DNA from: Kineosporia aurantiaca JCM 3230
GTDB lineage: Bacteria > Actinomycetota > Actinomycetes > Actinomycetales > Kineosporiaceae
Length of the DNA stretch: 64,000 bases
Assembly: GCA_000719025.1 (NCBI GenBank)
Contig: JODP01000001.1
Coordinates: 62,001 to 126,000, forward strand
Direction: 5' to 3'
Positions within the stretch are counted from its first letter, which is position 1, and every line of letters begins with the position of its first letter. Both the position numbers and the translations under genes were made by a program. A model generated the notes under the pieces. It worked only from the letters and a program-made list of their open reading frames with translations, did no database searches and was not told where the DNA came from. This document shows, one piece after another, positions 26,644 through 35,146 of the stretch.

Positions 26644-27410
26644 GGATTGGGGCGGCAGCCGAGCAGGCCCTTGGTCTGCTGCATCATGAGCGGCGCCCGC
26701 TTCCCTTTACCCGCGCAGTACTCGTGCCCGTGCCCGAGCGCGTGTCCGACCTCGTGATTGACGACATAGTGGCGATAACCGTCGCGGTCGCCCTTATATT
26801 CGGGGATCGCCTTGACCCATCGGTACGAGGTCAGGATCACCCGGTTCCCGTTCCGGCAGGAGAGCTTGCCGAAGGTCCGCAACGGCCGGCACAGATCGGC
26901 CGAGGTCTGGGGGCTGGCCAGAGTCACGGTGGTGAAGGCGTCGGCGGCCCGGTCGGTCCGGGCGAACCGCCGGGTGCCGTTCTCGGTCCAGCTGCGCTTG
27001 TCGTTCAGCGTGGCCAGGACGAACCCGGCGAACTTCTCCGGATCTACCGCAACCCCCTTCTCCACCTGCACCCGGATCTTCAGCACCTTCCCGCGACCCG
27101 GCGCCTTGGTGGTGCCCGGCACGGTCTTCAGATCGCCTGACGCCTGCCATTTGACCGTGGCCGAGAGCAACCCCGCATCGACGTCGTCCTGATCCAGGCC
27201 CTTGGGCAGAGTCGGCTCGTCGGCGGGTGCGGTATCGGACTCACCCGCGGGCGGAGTTCCCGTACTTGTGGTCGACGTAGGAGCTGTGGCCAAGGGAGAG
27301 GTCTTCACCGGACTGACCGCGGTGGTGGAGGACGAGGCCGAGCAGCCGGCCACGGTCGCCAGGGCCAGCGCAGCGGAAAGCGCACCCCAGCATCGAGTCA
27401 CCGAACGCAT
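26628..27410 (-). CDS. DUF3152 lipoprotein, putative zinc metalloprotease
   Basis: This is a 260-residue exported protein. The N-terminus is a lipoprotein signal (MRSVTRCWGALSAALALATVAGC) with lipobox VAGC, followed by a Ser/Thr/Pro-rich linker of about 60 residues. The C-terminal domain ends in HEVGHALGHGHE with His219, His223 and His229, a perfect HExxHxxGxxH zinc-binding motif of the metzincin type, with Glu220 as catalytic base. No substrate is known. It precedes moeZ with a 16-nt overlap; the same pairing occurs in mycobacteria as I recall it (Rv3207c-Rv3206c). Confidence 0.87.
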   Translation of the reverse strand: MRSVTRCWGALSAALALATVAGCSASSSTTAVSPVKTSPLATAPTSTTSTGTPPAGESDTAPADEPTLPKGLDQDDVDAGLLSATVKWQASGDLKTVPGTTKAPGRGKVLKIRVQVEKGVAVDPEKFAGFVLATLNDKRSWTENGTRRFARTDRAADAFTTVTLASPQTSADLCRPLRTFGKLSCRNGNRVILTSYRWVKAIPEYKGDRDGYRHYVVNHEVGHALGHGHEYCAGKGKRAPLMMQQTKGLLGCRPNPWPHP

Positions 27411-27798
27411 CCCGACCCTCTCTTTCTGTCACTACCGTCTCCGCGCACGGTACCTGGACGGGGACGACGCGGGACCCGGGAGGACGGTGGGGTGACGGAG
27501 GTGACGGGAGCGGGCAGATGCGGGCAGGCTGGACTCCACCGCATCGTCGGGGAAAGCGCAGGACCCCGGCAGTTTGGGGACGGTTAGAAACCTCGAAGTA
27601 GCGGCTATACCCATTTGAGTACTGTTGAAACGTGGTGACGATCACCCGAAAGGAGGTGCCTCTCACGGCAGAGGGCCGACTCGCACCGGGATTTGGTAAC
27701 GCCTCGTAGCCTTACAATCACTTAAAGCATCGGAACGCGGGGGCGCAGCCGAAGCGTCTTAGCATCCGCTGACGGGCACTGATGCGGGGAGGCAAGCA
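27411..27798. other. 388-bp divergent intergenic region with promoter candidates
   Basis: The region lies between the divergent DUF3152 and TetR genes. A TACAAT box is at 27713-27718 on the plus strand, 80 nt before the TetR start, with a TTGGTA 14 nt upstream, which is a short spacer. An isolated AAGGAGGTG at 27650-27658 looks like a Shine-Dalgarno but is not followed by a useful ORF; next to it CCTCT CACGGC AGAGG (27659-27674) can form a small hairpin. Nothing else is clear. Confidence 0.4.
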
Positions 27799-28548
27799 AT
27801 GTCGACACCAGAAGTGCGCTCACGCGGAACCAGGTTGCCGAGAACGGCACGCCGCAGCCAGCTACTCGGGGCAGCTCGGGAGGTCTTCGTCGCCCAGGGC
27901 TATCACGCGGCTGCGATGGATGAGATCGCCGAGCGGGCGGGGGTCAGCAAGCCGGTCCTCTACCAGCATTTCCCTGGGAAGCGTGAGCTCTACCTGGCTC
28001 TGGTCGAACAGCATTCCGCCGAGGTGGTGGAATGCCTTCGGGGAGCGATCGAGAACACCACCGACAACAAACAGCGCGTGGCCGGTGCGATGGGGGCGTT
28101 CTTCGATTTCATCGACCGGGAGAACGAGTCGTTCCGGCTCATCTTCGAGTCCGACCTGACCAACGACCCGGATGTGCGGTCCCGGGTCGAGGCGGTGAAC
28201 GAGCAGTGCGGCCGGATGGTCGCCGAGCTGATCCACGAGGAGACCGGCCGGCCCTGGGCCGAGTGCGAGCTGATCGGGATCGGCCTGTCCGGGATGGCCC
28301 ACGTGGCCGCCCGGTACTGGCTCCAGAAGGGCCGGCAGATGCCCCGGGAGGAGGCGGTGCGCCTGCTCGCCGGGCTGACCTGGCGGGGCATCGCGGCGAT
28401 CCCGCTGCAGGAGGAGCACGGGGAGGACGGCGAGCGGCCCACCGACCGGTCCGGCGAACAGCTGGACGATCGGCCGAACGTCCCGCCGCCGGTCACCGAT
28501 CTCACCGGGCTCGGCGAGGGGCACGAGGTGACCCACCGCGCGTACTGA
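27799..28548 (+). CDS. TetR/AcrR family transcriptional regulator
   Basis: This is a 249-residue one-component regulator. The N-terminal HTH is evident: RRSQLLGAAREVFVAQGYHAAAMDEIAERAGVSKPVLYQHFPGKRELYLALVEQH. The ligand-binding domain follows, and the last 45 residues are polar and probably disordered. The ATG is preceded by GGGGAGG. By position it is the counterpart of mycobacterial Rv3208 (from memory), upstream of DUF3107. The effector and targets are unknown. Confidence 0.92.
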   Translation: MSTPEVRSRGTRLPRTARRSQLLGAAREVFVAQGYHAAAMDEIAERAGVSKPVLYQHFPGKRELYLALVEQHSAEVVECLRGAIENTTDNKQRVAGAMGAFFDFIDRENESFRLIFESDLTNDPDVRSRVEAVNEQCGRMVAELIHEETGRPWAECELIGIGLSGMAHVAARYWLQKGRQMPREEAVRLLAGLTWRGIAAIPLQEEHGEDGERPTDRSGEQLDDRPNVPPPVTDLTGLGEGHEVTHRAY

Positions 28549-28686
28549 GGGCACCGCCGGATTCCGCTGTTGGCTAACCACGCGTGCCACCGGGTCCGGT
28601 GCGGCCGCAAACGATTAGGGTTGGGTCGACCAGTCGGAAAACGTCGCCCCGCGAGGGGGCCGGCAAGGACGGAAGGGGCCACTCGC

Positions 28687-28911
28687 GTGGAGGTCAAGAT
28701 CGGCGTCCGGGACATCCCGCGCGACATCGTGCTGGAGTCCGACGACTCGGCCGATTCGGTGGTGAACGCCGTCGAGACGGCGATCAACTCCGGTGGGCTG
28801 CTGCGCCTGAAGGACGAGAAGGGCCGCCTGATCGTCGTCCCCGGCGCCCAGATCGGCTACGTCGAGATCGGCGCGGAGGAAACTCGCCGGGTCGGTTTCG
28901 GCACGCTGTAG
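28687..28911 (+). CDS. DUF3107 family protein (TB9.4-like)
   Basis: This is a 74-residue protein: VEVKIGVRDIPRDIVLE, DSADSVVNAVETAINSGG, LRLKDEKGRLIVVPGAQIGYVEIG. This is the compact actinobacterial DUF3107 family, known in M. tuberculosis as TB9.4. The GTG at 28687 is preceded by GGAAGGGG, and the upstream part of the longer frame is not conserved in character. The function is unknown; it always seems to lie near the TetR, ferritin-like and DEAD-box genes, as here. Confidence 0.9.
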   Translation: MEVKIGVRDIPRDIVLESDDSADSVVNAVETAINSGGLLRLKDEKGRLIVVPGAQIGYVEIGAEETRRVGFGTL

Positions 28912-28934
28912 GGCAGGCCGCAGCAAGCAATCAA

Positions 28935-28975
28935 AAGGCGCCGCCCCCGGGATCCGGGAGCGGCGCCTTCGTTTT
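28935..28975. terminator. bidirectional intrinsic terminator
   Basis: AAGGCGCCGC at 28935-28944 pairs with GCGGCGCCTT at 28960-28969, and inner CCCGG/CCGGG extends it. A CGTTTT tract follows on the plus strand and TTTTGA on the minus strand. It lies between the convergent DUF3107 and ferritin-like genes. Confidence 0.92.
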
Positions 28976-28981
28976 GCCGGA

Positions 28982-29668
28982 TCAGGCCGAGAGGCCCATC
29001 TCGGCCATCCGCTTGGTGTGCTGCTCGGTGATCCGGCTGAACATCGAGACGATCCCGACCAGACCCATCCCGGGGTGCTCGCCGGTGCCGGTGAGCAGGG
29101 TCGAGAAGGTCTCCCGGTCGGCCGCCACCCGCTGCCCCTGGCTGAGCGCCTCACCGACCAGGCGGCGGGCCCACAGCGCCAGCCGGCTGCCCTGGATCGG
29201 GTCCTCGCTGATCGCCTGGCGCACCTCCTGCAGCACGAACGACGAGCGCTGGTCCGACTCCAGGGTGCCGAGCACCAGGTCCCGGGTGTCCGGGTCCAGG
29301 TAGGCGGTGATCTCCCGGTAGAAGTCGGAGGCGATGCCGTCGCCGACGTGGAACTTCACCAGTCCCTCCAGCCAGTTCGAGGGCCGGGTGCGCTCGTGGA
29401 ACGCGTCCAGCGGGGCCACGAACGGGACCATCGCCTGCTCCGGGTCCGCGCCGATCTCCACCAACCGCGCCCGCAAACGGTCGAAATGCGCGAACTCGGT
29501 GGCGGCCAGGCCGGCCATGTCCGCCTTGGCGGACAACCGGGGGGCCAGGTCGGCGTCCGTCGACAGCCGGATGAATGCGCTCAATTCGCCGTAAGCCAGG
29601 GTCCCCAATAGGTCGACGACCGCCGCCCGGTATGCCGGATCGGTGAACCTGTCCTCCTGCTGCTCCAT
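28982..29668 (-). CDS. ferritin-like fold protein (MiaE-like/Rv3210c family)
   Basis: This is a 228-residue all-helical protein of the ferritin-like superfamily. The pattern ELSAFIRLSTDADLAPRLSAKADMAGLAATEFAHFDRLRARL shows an early Glu and a later E..H pair, and further on SDFYREITAYLDPDTRDLVLGTLES appears; these are the di-iron ligand type seen in tRNA-hydroxylase MiaE-like proteins. Whether it binds iron or acts on tRNA is not known. It is convergent with DUF3107 and divergent from the DEAD-box helicase. Confidence 0.75.
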   Translation of the reverse strand: MEQQEDRFTDPAYRAAVVDLLGTLAYGELSAFIRLSTDADLAPRLSAKADMAGLAATEFAHFDRLRARLVEIGADPEQAMVPFVAPLDAFHERTRPSNWLEGLVKFHVGDGIASDFYREITAYLDPDTRDLVLGTLESDQRSSFVLQEVRQAISEDPIQGSRLALWARRLVGEALSQGQRVAADRETFSTLLTGTGEHPGMGLVGIVSMFSRITEQHTKRMAEMGLSA

Positions 29669-29895
29669 GAAGAGGAGGGTATCGAGCCCCGGACCAGGTA
29701 GGATCAGTCAGTTAGAGGTACTGCTACACCTGTAACCACCTGCACCAAACCCTGTACGTGGATGACCGGTCGCTCACACGGTCGGCTTCCGAATGCCGCA
29801 GCGCGGCCCGCCGGAGCGCCTTTTCCCTCCGCCACCCCGACTGGGGTCGGCGCGATCCGGCCGCAGGCCTGCGCCCCCGAAGAGTTAGGCACTGC
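29669..29895 (+). promoter_or_regulatory. 227-bp leader upstream of the DEAD-box helicase
   Basis: The space before the helicase GTG is long for this genome. A GC-rich stretch at about 29802-29823 (GCGCGGCCCG...GGAGCGC) is followed by CTTTTCCC and could fold as a terminator-like hairpin. An upstream frame runs through this region but has no helicase-like content. RNA helicase genes are often autoregulated through their 5' UTR in bacteria; that is an inference here. Confidence 0.35.
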
Positions 29896-31773
29896 GTGTC
29901 CGCATCATCTAGTACGTCCAGCGATTCCGAGACCGCGAATACCTCCCTCGCGCCGGGCGAGGACCTCGCCCGGGCCGGCGAGATCGTCGCCGTCGTCGAC
30001 GACGAGAACACCCCGGTCGTCACTCCGCCCAGCTGGGCCGAGCTCGGCACCGACCCGCGCATCGTCGAGGCGCTGACCAAGGCCGGGATGACCGCGCCGT
30101 TCCCGATCCAGTCGATGACGCTGCCGGTCGCGATCAACGGCAGCGACGTGATCGGCCAGGCCAAGACCGGCACCGGCAAGACCCTGGGCTTCGGCATCCC
30201 GCTGCTGCACCGGGTCACCGGCCCGAAGGACGAGGGGTTCGACCAGCTCGCCCAGCCCGGCGCCCCGCAGGCCCTGGCCATCGTCCCGACCCGGGAACTG
30301 GCCACCCAGGTGGCCGAGGACCTGAAGGTCGCCTCCAAGAACCTCAGCGTGCGGATCCTCACCGTCTACGGCGGCCGGGCCTACGAACCGCAGGTCGAGG
30401 CGCTGAAGAAGGGCATCGAGGTGGTCGTCGGCACGCCCGGCCGGCTGCTCGACCTGGCCCAGCAGGGCCTGCTGAACCTGGCCCACGTGCGCACCCTGGT
30501 GCTCGACGAGGCCGACGAGATGCTCGACCTGGGCTTCCTGCCCGACGTCGAGAAGCTGATGTCGCTGACCCCGGACGGCCGGCAGACGATGCTGTTCTCG
30601 GCCACCATGCCGGGCGCGGTGGTCTCACTGGCCCGTAAGTACATGACCCAGCCGACCCACATCCGGGCCTCCGACCCGGACGACTCCGGCGCCACCGTGC
30701 TGGCGATCGCCCAGTTCATCTACCGCGCCCACGCGATGGACAAGGTCGAGATGCTGGCCCGGCTGCTGCAGGCCGAGGGTCGCGGGCTGACGATCATCTT
30801 CACCCGCACCAAGCGCACCGCCGCCAAGGTCTCCGAGGAACTGATGGACCGCGGGTTCGCGGCCGCGGCGATCCACGGCGACCTCGGCCAGGGCGCCCGC
30901 GAGCAGGCCCTGCGGGCGTTCCGCAACGGCAAGATCGACGTGCTGGTGGCGACCGACGTGGCGGCCCGCGGGATCGACGTGGAGAACGTCACCCACGTGG
31001 TCAACTACGCCTGCCCGGAAGACGAGAAGACGTACCTGCACCGGATCGGCCGCACCGGCCGGGCCGGCAACACCGGGGTCGCGGTCACCTTCGTCGACTG
31101 GGACGACCTGCACCGCTGGATGATGATCGACAAGGCCCTGGACCTGGGCATCCCGGAGCCGGCCGAGACGTACTCCACCTCGCCGCACTTCCTGGAGGAC
31201 CTGAAGATCCCGACCGGGGTCAGGGGCACGCTGCCCCGGGCCTCGCGGACCCGGGCCGGTCTCGAGGCGGAGGAGCTGGAAGACCTCGGCGAGACCGGTA
31301 AGCGGGGCGGTCGTCCGACCACCTCCGGCCCCGGCTCCCGGCGCGACGGCGGCCGGGACAGTGGCCGGGACAGTGGCCGCGACGGTGGCCGGGACAGCGG
31401 CAAGGACAGTGCCCGGGGCGGCCGGTCCCGCAGCCGCAGTCGCGACCGGGACGAGGCCCCTGCCTCCGAAGCTCCGGTCGAGGGCGCCGAAGGCACTGAG
31501 GGCGGTGAGGAGACCCGCGAGCGGCGTCCCCGCACCCGTCAGCGCCGGCGCACCCGCAGCGGCCAGCCGGTCGAGGGCACCACCACCGAGGGCGTCAGCA
31601 CCGAAAGCGCATCCTCCGAAGGGGCTCCCGCCGAGGGCGAAACCCCGGCGGCGGAAGGCGAAACCGGTGAAGCCGCGCGTCGGCGGCGGCGTCGTCGTGG
31701 CGGCCGCGGTTCCGGCTCGTCCAGCACCGCCCCCGAAAGCGCTTCCGCCCCGGCCAACTCCACCGAGAGCTGA
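29896..31773 (+). CDS. DEAD-box ATP-dependent RNA helicase
   Basis: This is a 625-residue superfamily 2 helicase that remodels structured RNA. Motif I is AKTGTGKT at 89-96, motif Ia PTRELA, motif II DEAD at 204-207, motif III SAT at 235-237, then ATDVAARGIDVENV and HRIGRTGRAG at the end of the RecA-2 domain. The C-terminal 160 residues are low complexity: Gly/Arg/Asp/Ser repeats (GRDSGRDSGRDGGRDSG) and two Arg-rich patches (RTRQRRRTRSG, RRRRRRGGRG), likely for RNA binding. The GTG at 29896 is chosen because the helicase fold begins soon after; there is no strong Shine-Dalgarno. It corresponds in position to rhlE (Rv3211). Confidence 0.92.
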   Translation: MSASSSTSSDSETANTSLAPGEDLARAGEIVAVVDDENTPVVTPPSWAELGTDPRIVEALTKAGMTAPFPIQSMTLPVAINGSDVIGQAKTGTGKTLGFGIPLLHRVTGPKDEGFDQLAQPGAPQALAIVPTRELATQVAEDLKVASKNLSVRILTVYGGRAYEPQVEALKKGIEVVVGTPGRLLDLAQQGLLNLAHVRTLVLDEADEMLDLGFLPDVEKLMSLTPDGRQTMLFSATMPGAVVSLARKYMTQPTHIRASDPDDSGATVLAIAQFIYRAHAMDKVEMLARLLQAEGRGLTIIFTRTKRTAAKVSEELMDRGFAAAAIHGDLGQGAREQALRAFRNGKIDVLVATDVAARGIDVENVTHVVNYACPEDEKTYLHRIGRTGRAGNTGVAVTFVDWDDLHRWMMIDKALDLGIPEPAETYSTSPHFLEDLKIPTGVRGTLPRASRTRAGLEAEELEDLGETGKRGGRPTTSGPGSRRDGGRDSGRDSGRDGGRDSGKDSARGGRSRSRSRDRDEAPASEAPVEGAEGTEGGEETRERRPRTRQRRRTRSGQPVEGTTTEGVSTESASSEGAPAEGETPAAEGETGEAARRRRRRRGGRGSGSSSTAPESASAPANSTES

Positions 31774-31784
31774 CCCACCCCCTT

Positions 31785-31872
31785 CGTGATCATGGAGAAA
31801 ATTCCCCGTGATCATGGACTTTCCCCCCGGGGAGAAAGTCCATGATCACGAGGGAAGAACTCCATGATCACG
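31785..31872. repeat. four-copy phased inverted array of CGTGATCATGGA
   Basis: CGTGATCATGGA occurs at 31785-31796 and 31807-31818, and its reverse complement TCCATGATCACG at 31839-31850 and 31861-31872. The copies within each arm are exactly 22 nt apart. The arms also match in part between copies (ATTCCCC facing AGGGAA). The array fills the gap between the convergent DEAD-box helicase and ParA genes. The same design recurs at 51805-51893. Confidence 0.95.
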
Positions 31873-31889
31873 AACGGTTTTGAGGGAAG

Positions 31890-32750
31890 TCAGCCGGCCG
31901 CTCCGGCCGGCTCGCCCCCGTCGGCGACCGCGTGCGTCCGCAATTGACCGGTACTGAAGGAAGTTCGGTTCGGAGCCACCCGCCGGCCGCCGAAACGCCA
32001 GGCCCGTAGCAGGGTGTCGGCGATCCGCAGGTACGCCCGGGCCCCCGAGGAACTCGGCTCGGCGGCGATGATCGTGGTGCCCACGCTGGGCGCCTCGGCG
32101 AACTTCACCGAGCGCGGGATCGGGCTCAGCACCGGCACCCGATAACGGCGCTTCACGTCCCCGAGCACCGCGCGGGCGTGGGTGGAGCGCTTGTCGTACA
32201 TCGTCGGCAGCAGCCCGCGCACCCGCAGCCGGGGGTTGAGCAGGCGGTGCACGTCGGCCACCGTGTCCAGCAGCTGGCCCACGCCGCGGTGGCTGAGCAT
32301 CTCGCACTGCAGGGGCACCAGCACCTCGTCCGCCGCGGCCAGCGCGTTCAGGGTGAGCAGGCCGAGGCTGGGCGAGCAGTCCAGCAGCACCACGTCGTAG
32401 GCCGAGAGCACCTCTTCCAGGCTGCGGCGCAGCACGAACTCGCGCTGCGGGGCGGGCAGCAGCATCGCCTCGGCGGCCAGCAGGTCGATGGTCGAGGGCA
32501 CCAGGTCCATGCCCTCGCTGGTGCGCAGCCGGGACGCCGACAACGGGACCTCACCGCGGACCACGTCGGCGGTCGAGTACTCCACCACGTCCGGGTCGAT
32601 GCCGAGGCTGAAGGTGAGGGAGGACTGCGGATCCAGGTCGACCAGGAGCACCCGCAGACCCCGGAGCACGAACGCCGCGCCGAGCGAGCCCACCGTGGTG
32701 GTCTTGGCGACGCCACCCTTCTGGTTGGCGACGGCGATTACGCGGCCCAT
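31890..32750 (-). CDS. ParA family ATPase
   Basis: This is a 286-residue MinD/ParA-type ATPase. The deviant Walker A is KGGVAKTTT near residue 10-18, Walker A' is VLLVDLDPQSSLTF, Walker B is YDVVLLDCSPSLGLLT, and VPLQCEMLSHRGVGQLLDTV follows. The ATG at 32750 (MGRVIAVANQKGG) has GGGAGCAGG upstream. There is no ParB or parS nearby, so it is an orphan ParA-like protein rather than the chromosomal Par system. By position it matches the Soj-like Rv3213c of M. tuberculosis (from memory). The function may be positioning of some cell component. Confidence 0.9.
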   Translation of the reverse strand: MGRVIAVANQKGGVAKTTTVGSLGAAFVLRGLRVLLVDLDPQSSLTFSLGIDPDVVEYSTADVVRGEVPLSASRLRTSEGMDLVPSTIDLLAAEAMLLPAPQREFVLRRSLEEVLSAYDVVLLDCSPSLGLLTLNALAAADEVLVPLQCEMLSHRGVGQLLDTVADVHRLLNPRLRVRGLLPTMYDKRSTHARAVLGDVKRRYRVPVLSPIPRSVKFAEAPSVGTTIIAAEPSSSGARAYLRIADTLLRAWRFGGRRVAPNRTSFSTGQLRTHAVADGGEPAGAAG

Positions 32751-32874
32751 GCACCTGCTCCCGGGAGACGACGGGCCGGAAAGACCCGCTTTCAGACTAT
32801 CGACTGGCTGTGTCCCCTTGAGCCGTCGGTGGGCTCGACAGGCGATCAAGGGTCGAATCCGACAGGCTTACCTC

Positions 32875-33963
32875 ATGGCAGCGAGCGCGACGGATGACAG
32901 CTGGGAACGGAGCAGTACCCTCCTCCCGATGGCCGGTCTGACCGGCGCTGCTGCGCGGTCGGTGGATCTGGGGCCCGAGCGGCGCCGACGAAAGCCGGCC
33001 GGGAACGCGGCCGGAAGAGCCCGGCAGGCCTGGGGACAGGGACAGGTGGACAAGCACCACGAGCAGATGCACCGGCCGGAACCGCACCGGCGGGAGCAGT
33101 GGGACCAGCTCGAGCACCCCGCCGACTCCGGTCGGGCCGATGCCCAGGACACCGATCACGAGGCCGACCACGACTCCGACCATGAGGCCGAGCGGGCAGG
33201 TCAGTGGGGCCTTTTCGGTCCGCAGACGGTGACCTGGCGGGTGCACTCGGACCCGCTGATCGGCCTGGCCACGCTGCGCGCGCTGGCGATGCAGGTGCTG
33301 CACCCGCAGGGCATGGCGAACGTCTTCGCCACCGCCCGCCGGGTGGACGACCCGTGGGACCGGCTGCAGTGGGCCCAGCGGCACATCGGCGCAGTGATCT
33401 TCGGCAACAGCATCGAGGCCGCGATGACCGGGGCCCGGATGCGGTCGGTGATGGGTCAGGTCGTCGGCTGGGCCGGGGACGAGGAGTTCCGCGGCGACGA
33501 CGAGGAGCTGGTGCTCTGGATGCACTGCTGCCAGGTCGCCTCGTTCGTCGAGCTGACCCGGCGCGGTGGTCTCGGGCTGACCGACGCGGAGCACGAGACC
33601 TACATCCAGGAGCAGCTGCGCACGGCCGCGGTCTGGGGCCTAGAGCCGGACCAGGTGCCGGCCTCCCGGCGCGACCTCACCCGGTACTTCCGCCGGGTCC
33701 GGCCGCAGCTGCGGATGAGCCACGAGGCCCGGGCCTTCATCAGCTCGCTGATCACCCCGGCGGTGCCCGAACTGATCGCCCTGACCCAGCGCAACCGGCC
33801 CGCCTGGGCCCCGGTCGCCGGGCTGGCCTGGTCGTCGATGCCGAACTGGGCGCGGTCGATGTACTCGTCGGGTCCGGGCGACGGCGCCGGGGCGCTGGCC
33901 CCGGCTGCGGCCACCGTGGCGCTGCACTCGCTCCGCGACGAACTGCATAAGGCCCAGCACTGA
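32875..33963 (+). CDS. oxygenase MpaB family protein (DUF2236)
   Basis: This is a 362-residue protein. The first 110 residues are polar and His/Asp/Glu/Arg-rich (DTDHEADHDSDHEAERAG) and probably disordered. The domain then begins with WRVHSDPLIGLATLRALAMQVLHPQGMANV, followed by DPWDRLQWAQRHIGAVIFGN and the HCCQVASFVE region. These match the MpaB/latex-clearing-protein-like DUF2236 fold, in which a His ligates heme. The true start may be later than the ATG at 32875, since the N-terminal part is non-conserved in character. Substrate unknown. Confidence 0.82.
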   Translation: MAASATDDSWERSSTLLPMAGLTGAAARSVDLGPERRRRKPAGNAAGRARQAWGQGQVDKHHEQMHRPEPHRREQWDQLEHPADSGRADAQDTDHEADHDSDHEAERAGQWGLFGPQTVTWRVHSDPLIGLATLRALAMQVLHPQGMANVFATARRVDDPWDRLQWAQRHIGAVIFGNSIEAAMTGARMRSVMGQVVGWAGDEEFRGDDEELVLWMHCCQVASFVELTRRGGLGLTDAEHETYIQEQLRTAAVWGLEPDQVPASRRDLTRYFRRVRPQLRMSHEARAFISSLITPAVPELIALTQRNRPAWAPVAGLAWSSMPNWARSMYSSGPGDGAGALAPAAATVALHSLRDELHKAQH

Positions 33964-34118
33964 CGCAAGAGGGGAAAACCTTCCAGCTGCTTGCCCTTTG
34001 TGCGCGTTCCCTTACGGAACGTCCGCGGAAGGGGTTCAAAATCCGCTGATCGCCACTACTCTGATCCCGGCCCGGCCGAATCCGGCACGGGGTGCTGAGC
34101 AGACGAGGCGGTCCGCGG

Positions 34119-35105
34119 ATGAACCGAGTTCCTGCGCCCGGCAGTCGGGGCGGGGTGGACCACGACCTTCTCGATGGGCTCGGCCTCCAGGTCCGCGATC
34201 TGGCCGAGGACTATCTGACCCAGCCACCGCTGGCCCTGGTCGGCCCGGTCTGGCGGCTGCGCCGTGAGGTTTTCGACCTGCTCGAGAAGCGGCAGCGGCC
34301 GAGCCTGACCGCACCCCTCTACTCCGTCGCGGGCCGGCTCTGCGCGCTGATCGCGCACGCCAGCGCCGATCTCGGCGATCCGGTGGCGGCCGAGACCAAC
34401 ACCCGCACCGCCTGGTTGTGCGCCGAACTGGCAGACGACGACTCGCTGCGGGCCTTCATCCGCTGGGTCCAGTCGAACGTGGCCTATTGGAGCGGCGACT
34501 TCCCGGGCGCCGCGCAGGTCGCGCACAGTGGCCGGCGGCACGCCACCAAGGGCAGCAACCTGCTCCGCCTGGCCAGCGCCGAGGCCCGGGCCTGGGCCGC
34601 CTGCGGCGAGACCGGGAACGTCGAGGAGGCCCTGAACGTGGCCCGGACGGCGCGCGAGCGGGATCCGGGAGAAGACCAGCAGGCCGGGGTGTTCCGGTTT
34701 GCCCCGGCCAAGGCCGCGTACTACGCCAGCGAGGCCTGGCTGGCCCTGGGTGGGGAGAGCAACGCCCGGCTGGCGGCCCAGGAGGCGGGTGAGGCCCTGC
34801 AGCTCCTGGAGGCCGCGATTCCCGGCCAGCGGTCACCCGAGCTGGTCGCCGCTGCCCGGCTCGACCTCTGCAACGCCCACCTGGCCCTGTCCGACCTGGA
34901 CGCGGCGGCGGTGGAGCTGCGCACGGTGCTCTCCCTGCCGGTCGACAACCGCACCGAGCCGATCGTCGGCCGGGTCAAGGCCGCCGCCGGAACGCTGGAA
35001 TCCGGGCTTTTCACCCGTTCGGCCCTTTCCCGGCAGCTGCTCGACGAGATCGCCTTGTTCCGGGCCTATCCGGCCCGTCGGGATCTGTCGGACGCGCTGG
35101 CCTGA
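34119..35105 (+). CDS. TPR-like helical-repeat protein, regulator C-terminal type without HTH
   Basis: This is a 328-residue all-helical protein: repeated helix pairs such as GRLCALIAHASADLGDPVAAETNTRTAWLCAE, SAEARAWAACGETGNVEEALNVARTARE and ARLDLCNAHLALSDLDAAAVELRTVL fit tetratricopeptide repeats. In Streptomyces-type genomes this domain usually follows an XRE-type helix-turn-helix. Here no HTH is present and the frame begins just before VDHDLLDGLGLQVRDLAEDYL. It may be a stand-alone sensor or scaffold, or a remnant. The ATG at 34119 has a weak GAGGCGG upstream; GTG 34092 is an alternative. Confidence 0.65.
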   Translation: MNRVPAPGSRGGVDHDLLDGLGLQVRDLAEDYLTQPPLALVGPVWRLRREVFDLLEKRQRPSLTAPLYSVAGRLCALIAHASADLGDPVAAETNTRTAWLCAELADDDSLRAFIRWVQSNVAYWSGDFPGAAQVAHSGRRHATKGSNLLRLASAEARAWAACGETGNVEEALNVARTARERDPGEDQQAGVFRFAPAKAAYYASEAWLALGGESNARLAAQEAGEALQLLEAAIPGQRSPELVAAARLDLCNAHLALSDLDAAAVELRTVLSLPVDNRTEPIVGRVKAAAGTLESGLFTRSALSRQLLDEIALFRAYPARRDLSDALA

Positions 35106-35146
35106 CCGCCCGGCCCGAGGTCCGGCTCTGCGAAGGGGATCGCTCC

